From positions 80,908,713 to 80,972,712 of the forward strand of contig CM044310.1 of the NCBI GenBank assembly GCA_024291935.2: a stretch of DNA of 64,000 nt, given 5' to 3'. The notes under the pieces are model-generated. The model ran no database searches and was not told the DNA's origin. It saw only the letters and a program-made list of their open reading frames with translations. The DNA is from Okapia johnstoni. Its lineage: Eukaryota; Chordata; Mammalia; Artiodactyla; Giraffidae. The translations under genes and the position numbers were made by a program. Below are positions 22,515 through 33,209 of the stretch, piece after piece; the stretch's first letter is position 1; each line of letters opens with the position of its first letter.

Positions 22515-22929
22515 AATGACAGAAATGAAAAGTGTTGGCTCACAGAACTGGAAAACCCACTGGAGCACAGATGGCTGGATCTAGGAGCTCAGATGATGCT
22601 GTCAGGACTCAGCGTTTATTCTGCCTTTCTTGTGGCTTCCATTCTCACATGGATGAGCTCCTAAACATGCCAAGATGGCCACAGCCTTACCAGCTTTATA
22701 TCCTTACAATGGCAATTCCAGCTGACAAGAGAGTCTTCCTTCCCCGAAAAGTTAAACAAAAAGTTATGGGCCTGATGCCCCTTCCAACTGACCAACTTAT
22801 GGAGATAGAAAGCAGGGCCAGACACCTCAAAGGGATATTGATTAAAAGTGGGAGAGAGCTACTCCTACGCTCAGCAGACACAGGGTGGCTGAAACCAAGT
22901 GTTCCCCTTATGGAGCTCAGTCTGGTGGG
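22515..22929 (-). mobile_element. Ancient interspersed repeat (family A)
   Basis: 'ggctggatctaggagctcagatgatgctgtcaggactcagcg', 'cttgtggcttccattctcacatgga', 'ccaagatggccacagccttaccagc' follow the reverse order of this family. The 134-codon frame across it is therefore not a gene. Confidence 0.5.
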
Positions 22930-23560
22930 AGACTAGATATATAAGTACATGAATAATTAGAGTACAGGTGAGCAGGGCAGTGCTAGAGGGGGCAGAGTGT
23001 GCTTTCAGAGAACATAGGAAAGGCACATGAGGTGGGTTATGAAGGATGAATAGGGGTTAATCTGAGGAAGGCAAAAGGGTGAGGGGGTTCCAAGCAAAAG
23101 GCACAGAACGAGCAAAAGAGAGGAGTTGAGAAATAGCAGAGTAGAGATGAGAGGAGAATTACAGCCCCTGCTCTGTTTCTAGAGAGTTAAGGCAGAAGTG
23201 ACAGAAAAAATGATCTAGACAGGGGAGCCTGGGCCACAGAAAGCTTTGCATGCCACTGTGGGGAGCCTGGACTTTCCCTTGGGGCACTGGTGAGCCTGGG
23301 GCAAGCAGCAGACCACCCCATCAGCTTTCCATCCTCAGTAGGTCTCTCCAGCAGAGGGTGGATGTGGATCAGAAGGGGTCAAGCCAGAGCTTGGCGAGTG
23401 GGAAATGAGGAGGAGGTGGTGGTGGTCTAGGCAGGAGAGAAGTAGGTCTGAAGGAGAGAAGGGCCAGTGAGGCTGACAGCAGGAGGCAAATTTGGAAGGC
23501 AAGTCACAGATCTGGGCCAGTGCCGGTGATTGGCTGGAAAAGAGAAGGAAGATTCCTGGG
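22930..23560 (-). mobile_element. L2 LINE fragment
   Basis: Antisense L2-like order: 'ggcagtgctagagggggcagag', 'ggttccaagcaaaaggcacagaacgagcaaaagagagg', 'cctgggccacagaaagctttgcatgcc', 'gcactggtgagcc', 'gtggtggtctaggcaggagagaag'. Diverged. Confidence 0.55.
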
Positions 23561-23734
23561 TTCCTTGGGCTTCATGACAAGAAGAGAGATAGAAGGGGCT
23601 CTGTTCTCCAGGAGCTGGTCCAGCCCTCAGTGCCCATCCTGGAGGAGTCCTTCCATGTGTCCCAAATAAGGAATTTCCCCACAGTACTCTTTGTAATTGA
23701 AAAAATTAAAAGGGGTACAACTTAAGTGTTCTGT

Positions 23735-24085
23735 AGCAACAAATAGCTAAATTAATTGTGGTATAACAAGTCTGTGGAACACAGCTGTTAAAAAGACTGA
23801 AGTAAATATTAAAATGTGAAAAGATGGCCTTAACATATAGAGCAGGAAAAAAAGTGAGTTATCTAATGATATGTAGAATGTATTTGTAGAAAACAAAAAC
23901 AAACACATATATCTACATATTTGTGTCTATGTATCTGTGTGTGTAAATGCATTTTAAAATGTCTGGCAGCATATAAGTCAATTAACAATGGTGTTGACAT
24001 CCAAGGAAAAGGATTGGGAATGGAAATGTGGTTCAGGCGGCTATAGCTTTATCTCCAAAGTTTGAATGTTTACACTAGGATACTG
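23735..24085 (+). mobile_element. Old L1 (L1M-type) 3' end
   Basis: 'caacaaatagctaaattaattgtggtataac', 'gttaaaaagactgaagtaaat', 'cttaacatatagagcaggaaaaaaagtgag', 'attaacaatggtgttgacatccaagg' follow the old L1 3' UTR layout. Confidence 0.6.
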
Positions 24086-24539
24086 TTGAATTGAGGGACC
24101 GGTAGGACCCCATGTCTTGAGCCCACCAGGCAGCTGGATGTACAGCTCTGAGGAAAGAGAAAACCCAGATTGGAAACTTGTTCAGCACATGCAGGTTGCA
24201 AAATGCTGTGCTTTCATACACTCTCTTAATCAAGACTGTTGCGGTTGTAAGAAACAAAAATCTACTCAAACTACTAAAGCAAAAATGAAAAGCTGCATCC
24301 TGAAGGCAGAGATCTGAGATCATAGTGCAAGAAGCATGGCCTCGGCAAAGTCTAGAAACAGGAGCTGCAAAGCTACCAGGTATCAAGGACACTTTTCGCT
24401 TTCACGTGCATGCTCCCTTTGGTCTGGGGAAAGCTTTTTAAAGAACTTTCCCTGCCCCAAATCAAAAAGTTGGCTTAGATGGGGTCTTTTCATTCTGTCC
24501 AAGCTGCAGGATTCTAGAGAGCATAAACTGGATCTCTAA
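24086..24539. other. Unassigned, with family A fragment
   Basis: 24220-24330 ('ctgttgcggttgtaagaaacaaaaatctactcaaactactaaagcaaaaatgaaaagctgc') looks like the reverse terminal block of family A. The rest is unassigned. Confidence 0.35.
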
Positions 24540-25130
24540 ACTGTACAGTTTCACCACCCATGGGGGCGAAGACCCTCGGAATTTCACCTATAAAAGCCAG
24601 GCTGCTGCCTCCATCCTGTCCACCCTGATGACAGCAGTCCTTGTGGCTGTCCACAGGGGTGTCACGCGGTGTTGCCCACCCCATTCCTCATCACCAATTC
24701 AGCTCCCGCTAGGTTGTATCTTCTCTTCTGGCAATATCTGGAGACTAGAGGGAGGCATGAGGAAAAGGGGAGGAAAAGCTGCCAGAGACTTTCCTGTGAC
24801 TCACTGTTAATAAAGTTGATTAGACTGACAAGTCTCTCCATTTTTTAACTGACAGCTTGTGTCCTCCTTTTGATTTATCATCACCACACCTACCTGAGTC
24901 AGGAGTAGAGATTAGCCCAAATCAAAGCTCGGTGACTCAGGAGAGCTGAGACAGGCGAGCGAGTGGGGGCGGAGGGTGAGGGGGTGGGGGAGCTCCTAAC
25001 ATCTGCGGGACGGTGAAGGAAGGCCAGGGCAGACTTCCTAGGTGCCAAAGACGGAGGCCGCAAGAACTGACTTTCCTGCTCTCCACCAAGAAGGAGTGAG
25101 GGCTTGACTGTTTTCATTCTGGCTAGGGAA
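24540..25130. promoter_or_regulatory. GC-rich segment with TATA-like box and G-rich tract
   Basis: ctataaaagccagg at 24589-24602 fits a TATA-box context. 24964-24991 has four G runs close together (ggggg, ggg, ggggg, ggggg), a G-quadruplex motif on the plus strand. No first exon, transcript or CpG island is demonstrable. Promoter function is speculative. Confidence 0.2.
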
Positions 25131-25480
25131 GAAAGTCCATAAATAAAGCTTGCAGGTGTTGTGTGTGGCTCTGTCAGTCTCAGGGGTGTAATAAATCTTA
25201 ACCAAGGCCCATCTCTGCAGACACCTGGAAACGTGAGCAAAATTATCTGCAATATACAATTATGCATTCTGCCTTTGTAGTTTTTCAGAAACACGGCAGC
25301 TGAAGCCATAACCCAACAGCTTCTAAGGGTGGTCTTGCCAGAGACAAAAACGAATGCTACACGTAAATCCCTGGGGGAAGACTGGAAACCCCAGCACACC
25401 CTCCACTGTGGCCCTCTGTCTGCCTACAGTACCAAGATTTACCATTTAAACTGCAAAGTTTGGCAATTTAATCTATGCCT
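25131..25480. promoter_or_regulatory. Candidate conserved non-coding element
   Basis: Non-repeat sequence with 'gtgagcaaaattatctgcaatatacaattatgcattctgcc' (25234-25274), including an octamer-like atgcat and AT-rich cores with CpGs nearby (gaaacacggcagc, aaaacgaatgctacacg). A 166-codon minus-strand frame covers 24899-25399 but has no recognisable domain. Conservation is inferred. Confidence 0.27.
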
Positions 25481-25769
25481 TCTGTTGCCCCCAAGAAGCC
25501 CAATTCCCAAGACCTATTAGAAACTCTTCAAAGAGTAGATAGTGAGTGCCATGTCATCAAGGGGGTACTCAAGTCTAGGCTAAGCAAACACTTGGAGGAA
25601 ATTTGAGTAATAAATCTTTAAGACTCCTTCCTAAGAGAGTTTCTGAGATACCAGACTGGGAAATTCCTGGAATAAATAAGTAGAACATAGATGTTCCCAG
25701 AGGTGGCCTTTCAGGAAATAAACTCTAGGCTGTCCTATGATATAGCAAGGATCCAGGGCTGACGGTCCT
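25481..25769. other. Unassigned unique DNA
   Basis: AT-rich. No feature recognised. Confidence 0.4.
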
Positions 25770-25885
25770 GTCTTTCAGGGACCTGCCTCAATTTGTAGTC
25801 ACTCCATTGTAATTTAGTCACCATGAGCTCAGGTCCCAGGGCACAGGAGATACTCCATGAATGATGGCTAAGTGAACAATGGGCC
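25770..25885 (+). mobile_element. L2/MIR 3' tail fragment
   Basis: 'caggtcccagggcacaggagatactccatgaatgatggctaagtgaacaatgg' corresponds to the 'gcctggcacatagtaggcactcaataaatg' ending. Confidence 0.45.
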
Positions 25886-25974
25886 AACCAAAAGAGTGAA
25901 ATTCAGAGTTAGAAGGGTAGAAAGCTGGTCCAGAGAATTTAGACCTCTGTAACTGAGTTCTTGCCTCCTGCTTC

Positions 25975-26855
25975 CAAACACCTTCTTGAAGTCTTCATTT
26001 GGATGTCAAATAAGGATCTCAAACATCAAGACATCCAAGACAGGACTCGATTCCTCTCTTCCTCATTTCAGGAGTAGGTAAACAGCTCAAGGCAAAACCC
26101 AAGAGTCATCTTTGAATCCTCCCTTTCTATTTCTCTATTATGTAATGTATCCAGTGTGTGCTAAGTCACTTCAGTCATGTCCAACTCTTCACGATCCCAT
26201 GGACTGTAGCTCACCAGGCTCCTCTGTCCATGGGATTCTCCAGGCAAGAATACAAGTGGGTTGCCATACCCTCCTCCAGGGGATCTTTCCAATCCAGGGA
26301 TCAAACCCATGTCTCTTACATCCTGCATTGGCAGGCAAGTTCTTTACCACTAACACCACCTGGGAAGTCCTGTAAAACATCAGTCAGTCCTATAAACTCT
26401 ACAGTCCACTCCATGCAGCAGCTAGAAAGATCTTTCTAAAGCATAAATCAGAGCAATTTTTTTCCATTACAACTTCAACTTCATATTATAAAAGCCCACA
26501 AGTTCTTATATGATCTGTGTTTTTACTAATACTTCTTTTCCAACTCTCCTTTGACTCACTACATTCTGGCCACATGGAAATGATTCTTTATTTTTTCAGC
26601 TAAACTTGTTTTCATACCAGGGCCTTTGCACTGGCAGTTTCCTCTGCCTGAATGGTTTTCTTCCAGTTCTTCACATGGCATGACTGGTTTCTTCCTTTCA
26701 TTCAAAGTATCGGCTCAAATGACACCTCCTCTTCCTTTGATTCTTCAGTTGCCAACTAGAGTAGCCCTCTCATTGACCATTGTGTCCCCAGGACTTAGAA
26801 CAGTAGTTGGTACATAGTAGGCACTCAGTGAATATTTATTGAATATTCATATAGC
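25975..26855 (+). mobile_element. L2 LINE 3' end, split by a Bov-tA
   Basis: A long sense L2: 'cttcatttggatgtcaaataaggatctcaaac', 'gagtcatctttgaatcctcc', then after the SINE 'agatctttctaaagcataaatcagagc', 'cagggcctttgcactggcagtttcctctgcctg', 'ggctcaaatgacacctcctc', 'gtacatagtaggcactcagtgaatatttattgaat'. Too decayed to code. Confidence 0.85.
26155..26372 (-). mobile_element. Bov-tA SINE inside L2
   Basis: Antisense Bov-tA: gtgctaagtcacttcagtca, 'ccatgggattctccaggcaagaatac', 'ggatctttccaatccagggatcaaac', 'ttctttaccactaacaccacctgggaag'. It belongs to the 'tggtgctagtggtaaagaa' subfamily. The target duplication is unclear. Confidence 0.9.
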
Positions 26856-26864
26856 CTGGAATAC

Positions 26865-27165
26865 TCACTGGAAGCTATGGCTGATGCTGAAGTTCCTAAT
26901 ACTTTGGCCACCTGTAGTGCTGGATGTGAAAGTCACAGCTAACAAGCCAGTCATTAGAACAACCCTGACCCTGATGCTATGAAACTTTGGCCACCTGATT
27001 GAAGGCAGAAGGAGAAGAGGGTGGGTTGGATGGCATCACCAGTTCAGTGGACATGAACTTGGGCAAACTCCAGGAGATAGTGAAGGACAGGGAAGCCTGG
27101 CGTGCTGTAGTCCATGGGGTTTCAAAGAGTCAGATACAAGTTGGTGACTGAACAGCAACAACAAT
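26865..27165 (+). mobile_element. Diverged BovB 3' end with internal rearrangement
   Basis: 'gaagttcctaatactttggccacctg', 'gaaggcagaaggagaagagg', 'gttggatggcatcaccag', 'ggacatgaacttgggcaaactccagg', 'catggggtttcaaagagtcagatac'. The block ctttggccacctg occurs twice (26902 and 26985), separated by text foreign to BovB. This is the oldest BovB copy here. Confidence 0.75.
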
Positions 27166-28128
27166 AATAACAAATGGAGGATTTGTGGCCACATTTCTCA
27201 TTCCTAAAGGAGCCAGGAGCTATTGGTTTGGTGAACTGAGCTTGACCTTGGCTTCAGGAGAATCATAACAAGGTGTTGTAAGAGCAAGCCCCACCCCTTG
27301 CTGTCCAACCTCTCTGGGCCTTATTTACCCTGTCAAAGTTCTGTTTTATGGAGCTTGTTTTTATCACCTTTTCTCATCCTCCTTCTGAAACAGGCCTTTG
27401 CTTTGGGTTTCCAAAATGCATGCTTGAATTTGGAAGCTGATTTGCCTGCCTGCACACCGAGATCAGACACAAGGAAGCCTAAATTACAAAAACAGCCAGA
27501 AAGTTGAGTTTTCATCAGTGAAGATAAAACTTGTTGTATTGATTGGGGTAAGGATATGAGAGCAGAAGGGAGCAGAAAACAGCCAGGAGCTCCCATGTCT
27601 GTGTGATCATAATCAACTCAGAGGTTTAGCTTTTCTGTTTCATTACACAAGGGAAGAAAGAAAGAGTCAACTTAACCCCACCTCCACAATCTAACACACC
27701 TGCAGGTAATGTAATTCTAGCTTTCCAAACCTTTTTTTTTTTTAACTATTTTTCTTATTAAACTTGCTCAGGGTGAGTCCCCATTGGCCTATTGATTTGA
27801 GTATTAGACTGTGTATCAAAGATATGAAAATACAAATTGTTATTTCAGAGAGAAATAACCATCTTTATATTGTTTCTGTCTCTGAGGTTCTGAATATTCC
27901 CTGAGGTTACCAGGCTAAATAAAATCAGAAAAAAGACATCTTGGCTAATGTGAAGTAAGTAGATTCTCTGAGAGGATTCTGTGCAACCTGTTGGTGCTGA
28001 TGCTGAGGGGCCTAGTAACAAGTCAAAGGATTTTCTACTTATAACTTTTTAAACCATTGACTCTTGTTAGGAAGGGATTTGCATCAAGAAATTTCCTGGA
28101 TATGTTGTCTCAGCATTTAAATCTTGGT
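27166..28128. other. Unassigned unique DNA
   Basis: No exon or repeat recognised. A short T run lies at 27731-27742. Moderately AT-rich towards the right. Confidence 0.4.
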
Positions 28129-28373
28129 AGTGGTCTCTATGGGCTTTCCAAGTGGCACTAGTGGTAAAGAAACCACTTTGCAATATGGAGATGTAAGAGA
28201 CATGGGTTCAATCTCTTGGTCAAGAAGCTCCCCTGGAGGAGGGCACAACACCCCACTCCAGTATTCTTGCCTGGAGAATCCCATGGGCAGAGGAGCCTGC
28301 TGGGCTACAGTCTGTGGGATCACAGAGTTGGACATGACTGGAGCAACTTAGCACAGCACAACAGAGTGGTGTC
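28129..28373 (+). mobile_element. Bov-tA SINE
   Basis: gggctttccaagtggcacta, 'ctggaggagggcacaacacccc', tattcttgcctggagaatcc, 'gggctacagtctgtgggatcacag'. The flanks agtggtctc (28129-28137) and agtggtgtc (28365-28373) are a 9-bp target duplication with one change. Confidence 0.9.
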
Positions 28374-29110
28374 CACGTGGAGTCCTGTCCCCTGGTTAGC
28401 CATGGCACTGAGAAGCCCCTTCAGCCATCTCTTCTATGTGTCATGCAGTTGACTTTGGCCAATATGAAATCAACTCCTAGATGATGCAAGAGTGAGGGGC
28501 ATCAAAACTACGATGAGATATGAGCTCATTGTCTACAAACAATAAATGCTGGAGAGAGTGTGGGGAAAAGGGAACCCTCCTACATTGTTGGTGGGAATGT
28601 AAATTGATGCAGCCACTATAGAGAACATTATGGAGTTTCCTTAAAACACTACAAATAGAGTAACCACATGATCCAGCAATCCTACTCTTGGGCATATATC
28701 CAGAGAAAATAATAAATCGAAAAATACATGCACCCTTATGTTCACAGCAGCACTATTTACAATAGCCAAGACATGGTAGCACTCTAAATGTCCGCTGACA
28801 GAGGAATGGATAAAGAAGACGGAGTGTATAATACAATGGAATATTACTCAGTCATAAAAAGCCTAAAATTATGCCATTTGCAACAACATGGATGGACCTA
28901 AAGATTATCATATTAAGTGAAGTAAGTCAGACAAAGACAAATATCATATATCACTTATATGTAGAATCTAGAAAATATACAAATGATTTCTTTATAAAAC
29001 AAAAGCAGACTCATTGATCTCAAAATCAAGGGTATGCTTACCAAAGGGGAAAGGTGGGTGGAAGGGATAAATCAGAAGTTTGGGATTAACACATACACAC
29101 TGCTATATAT

Positions 29111-29550
29111 AACAGAACTTTGCTGTTTTCTGAGGTTTTGTTTTTTACCTTTTTTTTTTTTAATGGAGTGTGCTGGATGTCTCTATAATTTTGTTCAGAT
29201 GACTGCAGAACTTGGAAAACCTGTTGCTGCTATTGATGCATAACATACAGCTATTGGTCTTTTTATATAAATAAATAAATCTATATATATATACACACAC
29301 ACATATATATATATAATTTGAATTTTTGGAAACTTTAGCTGCGCTGTCAACTTTGGAAAAACTATCCCAGTTGTACCGTGTTGGGTTGGCATTGTACAGA
29401 AATTAACAGCCATATTGGTCTAGAAACGTTAAACATAATTTTTTCCATTTGTACAGGGGTAACGCACTGTATTAAATATGTAAGGTCTTATCTACATGGG
29501 TTTGATTACAGAAACTAATAAAGTATTCTCTAAATAAAAAAAATAAAATA
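29111..29550 (+). pseudogene. Processed retrocopy of an mRNA 3' UTR, parent gene not identified
   Basis: About 435 bp interrupts the L1 precisely between tatatata and agatcatcaacaag. It has no L1, SINE or LTR similarity, carries a poly(A) signal aataaa at 29517-29522, and ends 10 bases later in an A-rich run (29532-29549). That is the signature of an LINE-mobilised, spliced or unspliced host mRNA end. It is 5'-truncated: no coding frame of note is left. A T run (29150-29162) and an AT/CA microsatellite (29262-29320) lie inside it. I could not name the parent gene from this UTR. An uncatalogued non-autonomous repeat with a poly(A) tail is the alternative. Confidence 0.6.
29262..29320 (+). repeat. 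Compound AAAT/TA/CA microsatellite
   Basis: ataaataaataaatc is followed by TA, CA and TA runs, inside the retrocopy. Confidence 0.85.
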
Positions 29551-29583
29551 GATCATCAACAAGAACCTACTGTATAGCACAGG

Positions 29584-29862
29584 AAAGTGAAAGTTGCTCA
29601 ATTGTGTTCGACTCTTTGCAACCTCATGGACTATACAGTCCATAGAATTCTCCAGGCCAGAATACTGGAGTGGGTAGCCATTCTCTTCTCCAGGGGATCT
29701 TCCCAAGCCAGGGATCAAATCCAGGTCTCCCACATTTCAGGCAGATTCTTTACCAGCTGAGCCACCAGGGAAGCCTGAGAATACTGGAATGGGTAGTCTA
29801 TCCCTTCTCCAGCAGATCTTCCTGACCCAGGAATCGAACCTGGGTCTCCTGCATTTCAGGTA
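29584..29862 (-). mobile_element. Bov-tA SINE, partly duplicated (dimeric form)
   Basis: A complete antisense Bov-tA runs to gccaccagggaagcctg (29761-29777). It is followed by a second 5' half starting again at gagaatactggaatggg and ending gcatttcaggtag. Such head-to-tail partial dimers are common in bovids. Confidence 0.85.
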
Positions 29863-30015
29863 GACTGGGGACTCTACTTAATACTCTGTGATAACCTTAA
29901 AGGGAAAAAGAATTTGAAAAAGAATAGATATATGTATATGTATGACTGAATCACTTTTTTGTACACCTGAAGCTAACACAACATTGTAAATCAACTATAT
30001 TCCAATATAAAATTT

Positions 30016-30389
30016 TAAAAAATTACATTTAGCAAAAAAAAAGTAAGGGACAGAGGGGAACAGAGATTGTGATGGAGGAAAAGTGGGAGAGAGGGAGGAA
30101 GGAGCAGTTAGCTGGTAGATTTTCTGCTGATTCTTAGAAAGCAAGTCAGAGAGCTTTCAGACAGAGCTGGAACATGGTTCAGTCCATGGGGCTTCAAGAC
30201 AGCACTAGTCCGTGACACTGCGATAGTCTTTCTCCTTTATTTGCACTGATTTAGACTGAGGCTCTGTGTGGGGGGCGACTGTGCAGATCATGGCCATGAA
30301 ACAAGTTGTCTGGCTGATGCACACGTGGGACCAAAATGTAGCTGATGCTCTGCTCACCACTACCCCATGTAGCCTTAGCTCAGAGCTGT
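30016..30389. other. Unassigned unique DNA
   Basis: Purine-rich at 30040-30110. Nothing recognised. Confidence 0.4.
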
Positions 30390-30608
30390 GTCAGTGCTAA
30401 TGAAGGAGTGCCTTTTAAAATAATTCTCCTTATAATTGTCCTCTCAGCTGAAGTGTCTTTTTATAATTTTCACAAAGACCCAGTGTGTTCTGGCAGCTGC
30501 TCTGAATTTACAATTCCACTTTTCACGCCCAAACAGTTGGCTTTCATTTCACCTTTGCAGAGTACCCAAACCGAGATGCTTCCACCTTCTTCATGTCAAT
30601 ATAATTCC
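30390..30608. other. Unassigned, unique-looking AT-rich block
   Basis: Lies between the L1 tail and an L1M and has no repeat similarity that I see. Overlapping frames of 117 and 147 codons start here and run into the L1M, so they are not genes. Could be conserved, but there are no strong motifs. Confidence 0.3.
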
Positions 30609-30609
30609 T

Positions 30610-31860
30610 GCCAGTGGGTTTTTTTTTCATGTCAAATATATTTTTCATCTCTGGAAGCTCAGTTTGGGTATTTTTTATATTTTCGATATATGTCCTGAAT
30701 ATACTCATGCTTTTTTCTACCTTCTTGAACATATGAAATATATTTATGTTAGATATTTTAGTGTTCTTGTCTATGATTTTTATCACGTATATAATTTGGG
30801 GATCTATTTCTGTTGGCTGATTTTTCTTTTCATTATTGATTGTAGTTTCCTGATTCTTTGCATGTCTGGTAATTTTTAACTGAGTGTCAGACATTGTGAA
30901 TTTTACTTTGTTGTGTGCTGGATTATTTTTATTTTCTTAATGTTTTTGAATTTTGTTCTGAGGCTTATTTAAATTATGTGGAAACAATCTGATCCTGTTA
31001 AGACTTCCTTTAAACTTTGGCTTCCACAAGTCTTTAAAGAAAGTATTAGTTGCTCAGTCATGTCAGACTCTTTGTGATCCTATGGACTGTAGCCTGCCAG
31101 GTTCCTCTGTCCATGGGATTCTCCAGGCAAGAACAGTGGAGCAGGTTGCCATTTCCTTCTCCAGGGGATCTTCCCGACCCAGAGATTGAACCCGGGTCTT
31201 CTGCACTACAAGCGGATTTTTTACCGTCTAGCCACCAGGGAAGCCCCCACAAGTCTTTAATATAGAGCTAATTTGACTTTAATAATGAGGCAATGTCCTT
31301 CTGAGTACTCCGCTTGAAGCCCTGTGTAGTACGAGATTTCTCTACTCTGGCTTTTAGGAATGTGAACTATTTTCAGTGATGTTTGGGCTCTAGAGATTAT
31401 TCTTATTCATTTGCACTGGTTCTTTCCCCAGCCTTGGAAAATCTTCCTACACGTACATGCAGTTCTGTACTACGCTGAACACTAGAGGGAAGATTCCTGG
31501 AGGCCCTGCTGTGCAGGTCTCTCCTCTGTAACACTCTGCTCTGAAAACCCTGGACCCTTTGGCTTTTTCAAACTTTTACTTGTATCTCTTCAACTCAGAG
31601 AGACCACCAGGCTCTGCTTTGGCCACCCCTCTCTGTGCTACATCCTGGAAACTCGATTCAGGCATCACACTGTTTTCCCTTTCTCAGAAATCTTGCATCA
31701 CCTGTAGTGCAATGTCTGAAAACCATTGTTTCATATATTTTGTCTGGATTTTTAGTTGTTGAATGTGGGAGGATAAATCCATTTTCCTTTGCTTTATCTT
31801 GGCCAGAAGCTAAAATGTCTCATCAATTTATAAAATGATTTTCTCTCATCCAAATAGATA
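30610..31860 (-). mobile_element. Old L1 (L1ME/L1M-type) 3' UTR, antisense
   Basis: 'ttggctgatttttcttttcattattg', 'tttgcatgtctggtaatttttaactgagtgtcagacattgtgaattttactttgttgtgtgctgg', 'gatcctgttaagacttcc', 'ttctgagtactccgcttgaagcc', 'ggttctttccccagccttgg'. The order is continuous across a SINE insertion. Confidence 0.8.
31038..31246 (-). mobile_element. Bov-tA SINE inside L1M
   Basis: Antisense Bov-tA: 'ttgctcagtcatgtcagactctttg', 'tgtccatgggattctccaggc', gccaccagggaagccc. A 14-bp target duplication, ccacaagtctttaa, lies at 31024-31037 and 31247-31260. Confidence 0.93.
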
Positions 31861-31914
31861 TCGCTTTTCACAATTTGAAGTACTTTTTTTGTCTGCTTGC
31901 TTTGACCACAACCA

Positions 31915-32090
31915 GGTGGCTTCAGTAGGACAGATGTGACATACCCATTTTAAAGGTAGAAGGACTGAAGGCCAGTGAGTTAAATGTGCCTGCCTGAGAA
32001 GCTCATGCAGCAGGTGAATGGCAGAGCTTGTACTCAGAACCCAAGCCCCCAAAGTGCTAATGTCCTACTGGACACTATGCATCTCTCTCC
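31915..32090 (-). mobile_element. MIR SINE
   Basis: Reverse MIR core: 'cccattttaaaggtagaaggactgaag', 'caggtgaatggcagagcttgtactcagaacccaag'. Confidence 0.75.
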
Positions 32091-32129
32091 TCTTTAGGTC
32101 TCATTTACCACTCACCTCCCCAGAGACTC

Positions 32130-32245
32130 AGTCCTGATTACCCATGATAGCCAGTGCATCAATCACACATGATTTTAGAGATCGAATTTCTCAACATTGT
32201 CCTTAGGGGCTCAATAAATATTTGTTGAATAAACAGAAGAGACAG
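32130..32245 (+). mobile_element. L2 3' tail
   Basis: 'cttaggggctcaataaatatttgttgaataaac' is the L2 end. The upstream part is diverged. Confidence 0.6.
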
Positions 32246-32349
32246 AAATTCTCCAGGGACAAAAACTCTTTGACCTCCAAGGGTCCAAAGCAAGGTTTTC
32301 TCGGACATATGTTCCTGCTGTCCCATGTGTCCCATTAAGATTCTCAGTC

Positions 32350-32705
32350 CCAAAGTGACCGAAAACCTGGCTTAAACTGGTTAAAAAAAAATGAGAACTG
32401 ATCGCCTTACCTTCTTAGGTTGGCTTCAGACATGGCTGGCTTCAGGTGCTCAAACACTCCCTGGTCACATCTCGGCTCTGCTGTCCTGCATGGGCTTCAC
32501 CCTCGGGCAGGGTCTCCTCATGAAGTACCAAAGTAGTATCAAAGTAGGCCGCGGGCCCAGCTCTGTGAAAAGAGGACTTCTATGGCCAATAGTTCCAAAG
32601 CTTCAGATTTTACCTTTATTGGAAGAGTTGAGATCATCTCCTTACTCTTGAGCAGCTCGCTGTGGCCAAGGGGAGGGAACGTGGTGATTGGCTAAGCCTA
32701 GTTTA
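32350..32705 (-). mobile_element. Ancient interspersed repeat (family A)
   Basis: 'ggcttaaactggttaaaaaaaaatgagaac', 'ggcttcagacatggctggcttcaggtgctcaaac', 'tgtggccaaggggagggaacgtggtgattggcta' keep the family order, ending at the conserved 'gtggccaaggggaa...tgattgg' block. Confidence 0.5.
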
Positions 32706-32875
32706 AGTGCTGATGTTTGCAACAAGTGGGCATGTAGTGTTAGTCACACCTCAACACATGGATGGAAAGTGGGGAATGGACCCTACTCTAGCAGACAGTT
32801 AAGTACCCATTGCCAGAATAAGGGGAGAATGGGTTTGGGCAGGCAGAAACAACAGCTATCCACTGAGGGCTCTTA

Positions 32876-32876
<1 letters not shown>

Positions 32877-32926
<50 letters not shown>
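32877..32926 (+). repeat. TG dinucleotide microsatellite
   Basis: A perfect TG run of roughly 24 units. Runs of this length are usually length-polymorphic. Confidence 0.97.
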
Positions 32927-32927
<1 letters not shown>

Positions 32928-33209
32928 TGGTGGGTAGCCATTACCTAAGACTTTCTCTGATAAGAAATGCTTTCTAAGTGTTTCTAGAATCATATGACCA
33001 AGTGGGACTTCTTTGTAAAGACTGCTGGGGCACAAGGAAGGGAAACTACCCAGAGGAGAAAGCACCTTCCTGGAGGAACTGATGTCCATTTCTGGGCTCC
33101 TGGCTGCCCACACATAGGATCAAATTAGACATTTTATAGCTCAGCAAGACTTTATTATCTGATCCACTTATGGAGGTGAAAGCTCAGCGTAAAGTGGGAA
33201 AAGAAAATT
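32927..33209. other. Unassigned unique DNA
   Basis: Nothing recognised. Confidence 0.4.

Larger units (their letters stand above)
28499..30015 (+). mobile_element. Ruminant L1 3' end, split by a retrocopy and a SINE
   Basis: L1 text: 'aaactacgatgagatatgagctc', 'ggtgggaatgtaaattgatgc', 'acaatggaatattactcagtc', 'ccaaaggggaaaggtgggtgg', 'ttaacacatacacactgctatatata'. It resumes at 29546 with 'agatcatcaacaagaacctactgtatagcacagg' and at 29863 with 'ctctacttaatactctgtgataacc', ending 'aacacaacattgtaaatcaac' plus an A-rich tail. Three L1 blocks are in order, so two later insertions split it. Confidence 0.88.

Noticed and set aside
22532..22936. 134-codon plus-strand open frame
   Set aside because: Lies in an ancient interspersed repeat.
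24899..25399. 166-codon minus-strand open frame
   Set aside because: Longest non-repeat frame, but no known domain, Ser/Pro-rich low-complexity end due to the G-rich tract, and competing frames. It could be tested with RNA-seq; the sequence alone does not support a gene.
30345..30879. Overlapping 117- and 147-codon plus-strand frames
   Set aside because: They run into an antisense L1M and overlap in different phases, which is typical of AT-rich repeat DNA.
32877..32926. Regular repeat as a CRISPR array
   Set aside because: A dinucleotide microsatellite without spacers in a mammalian genome.
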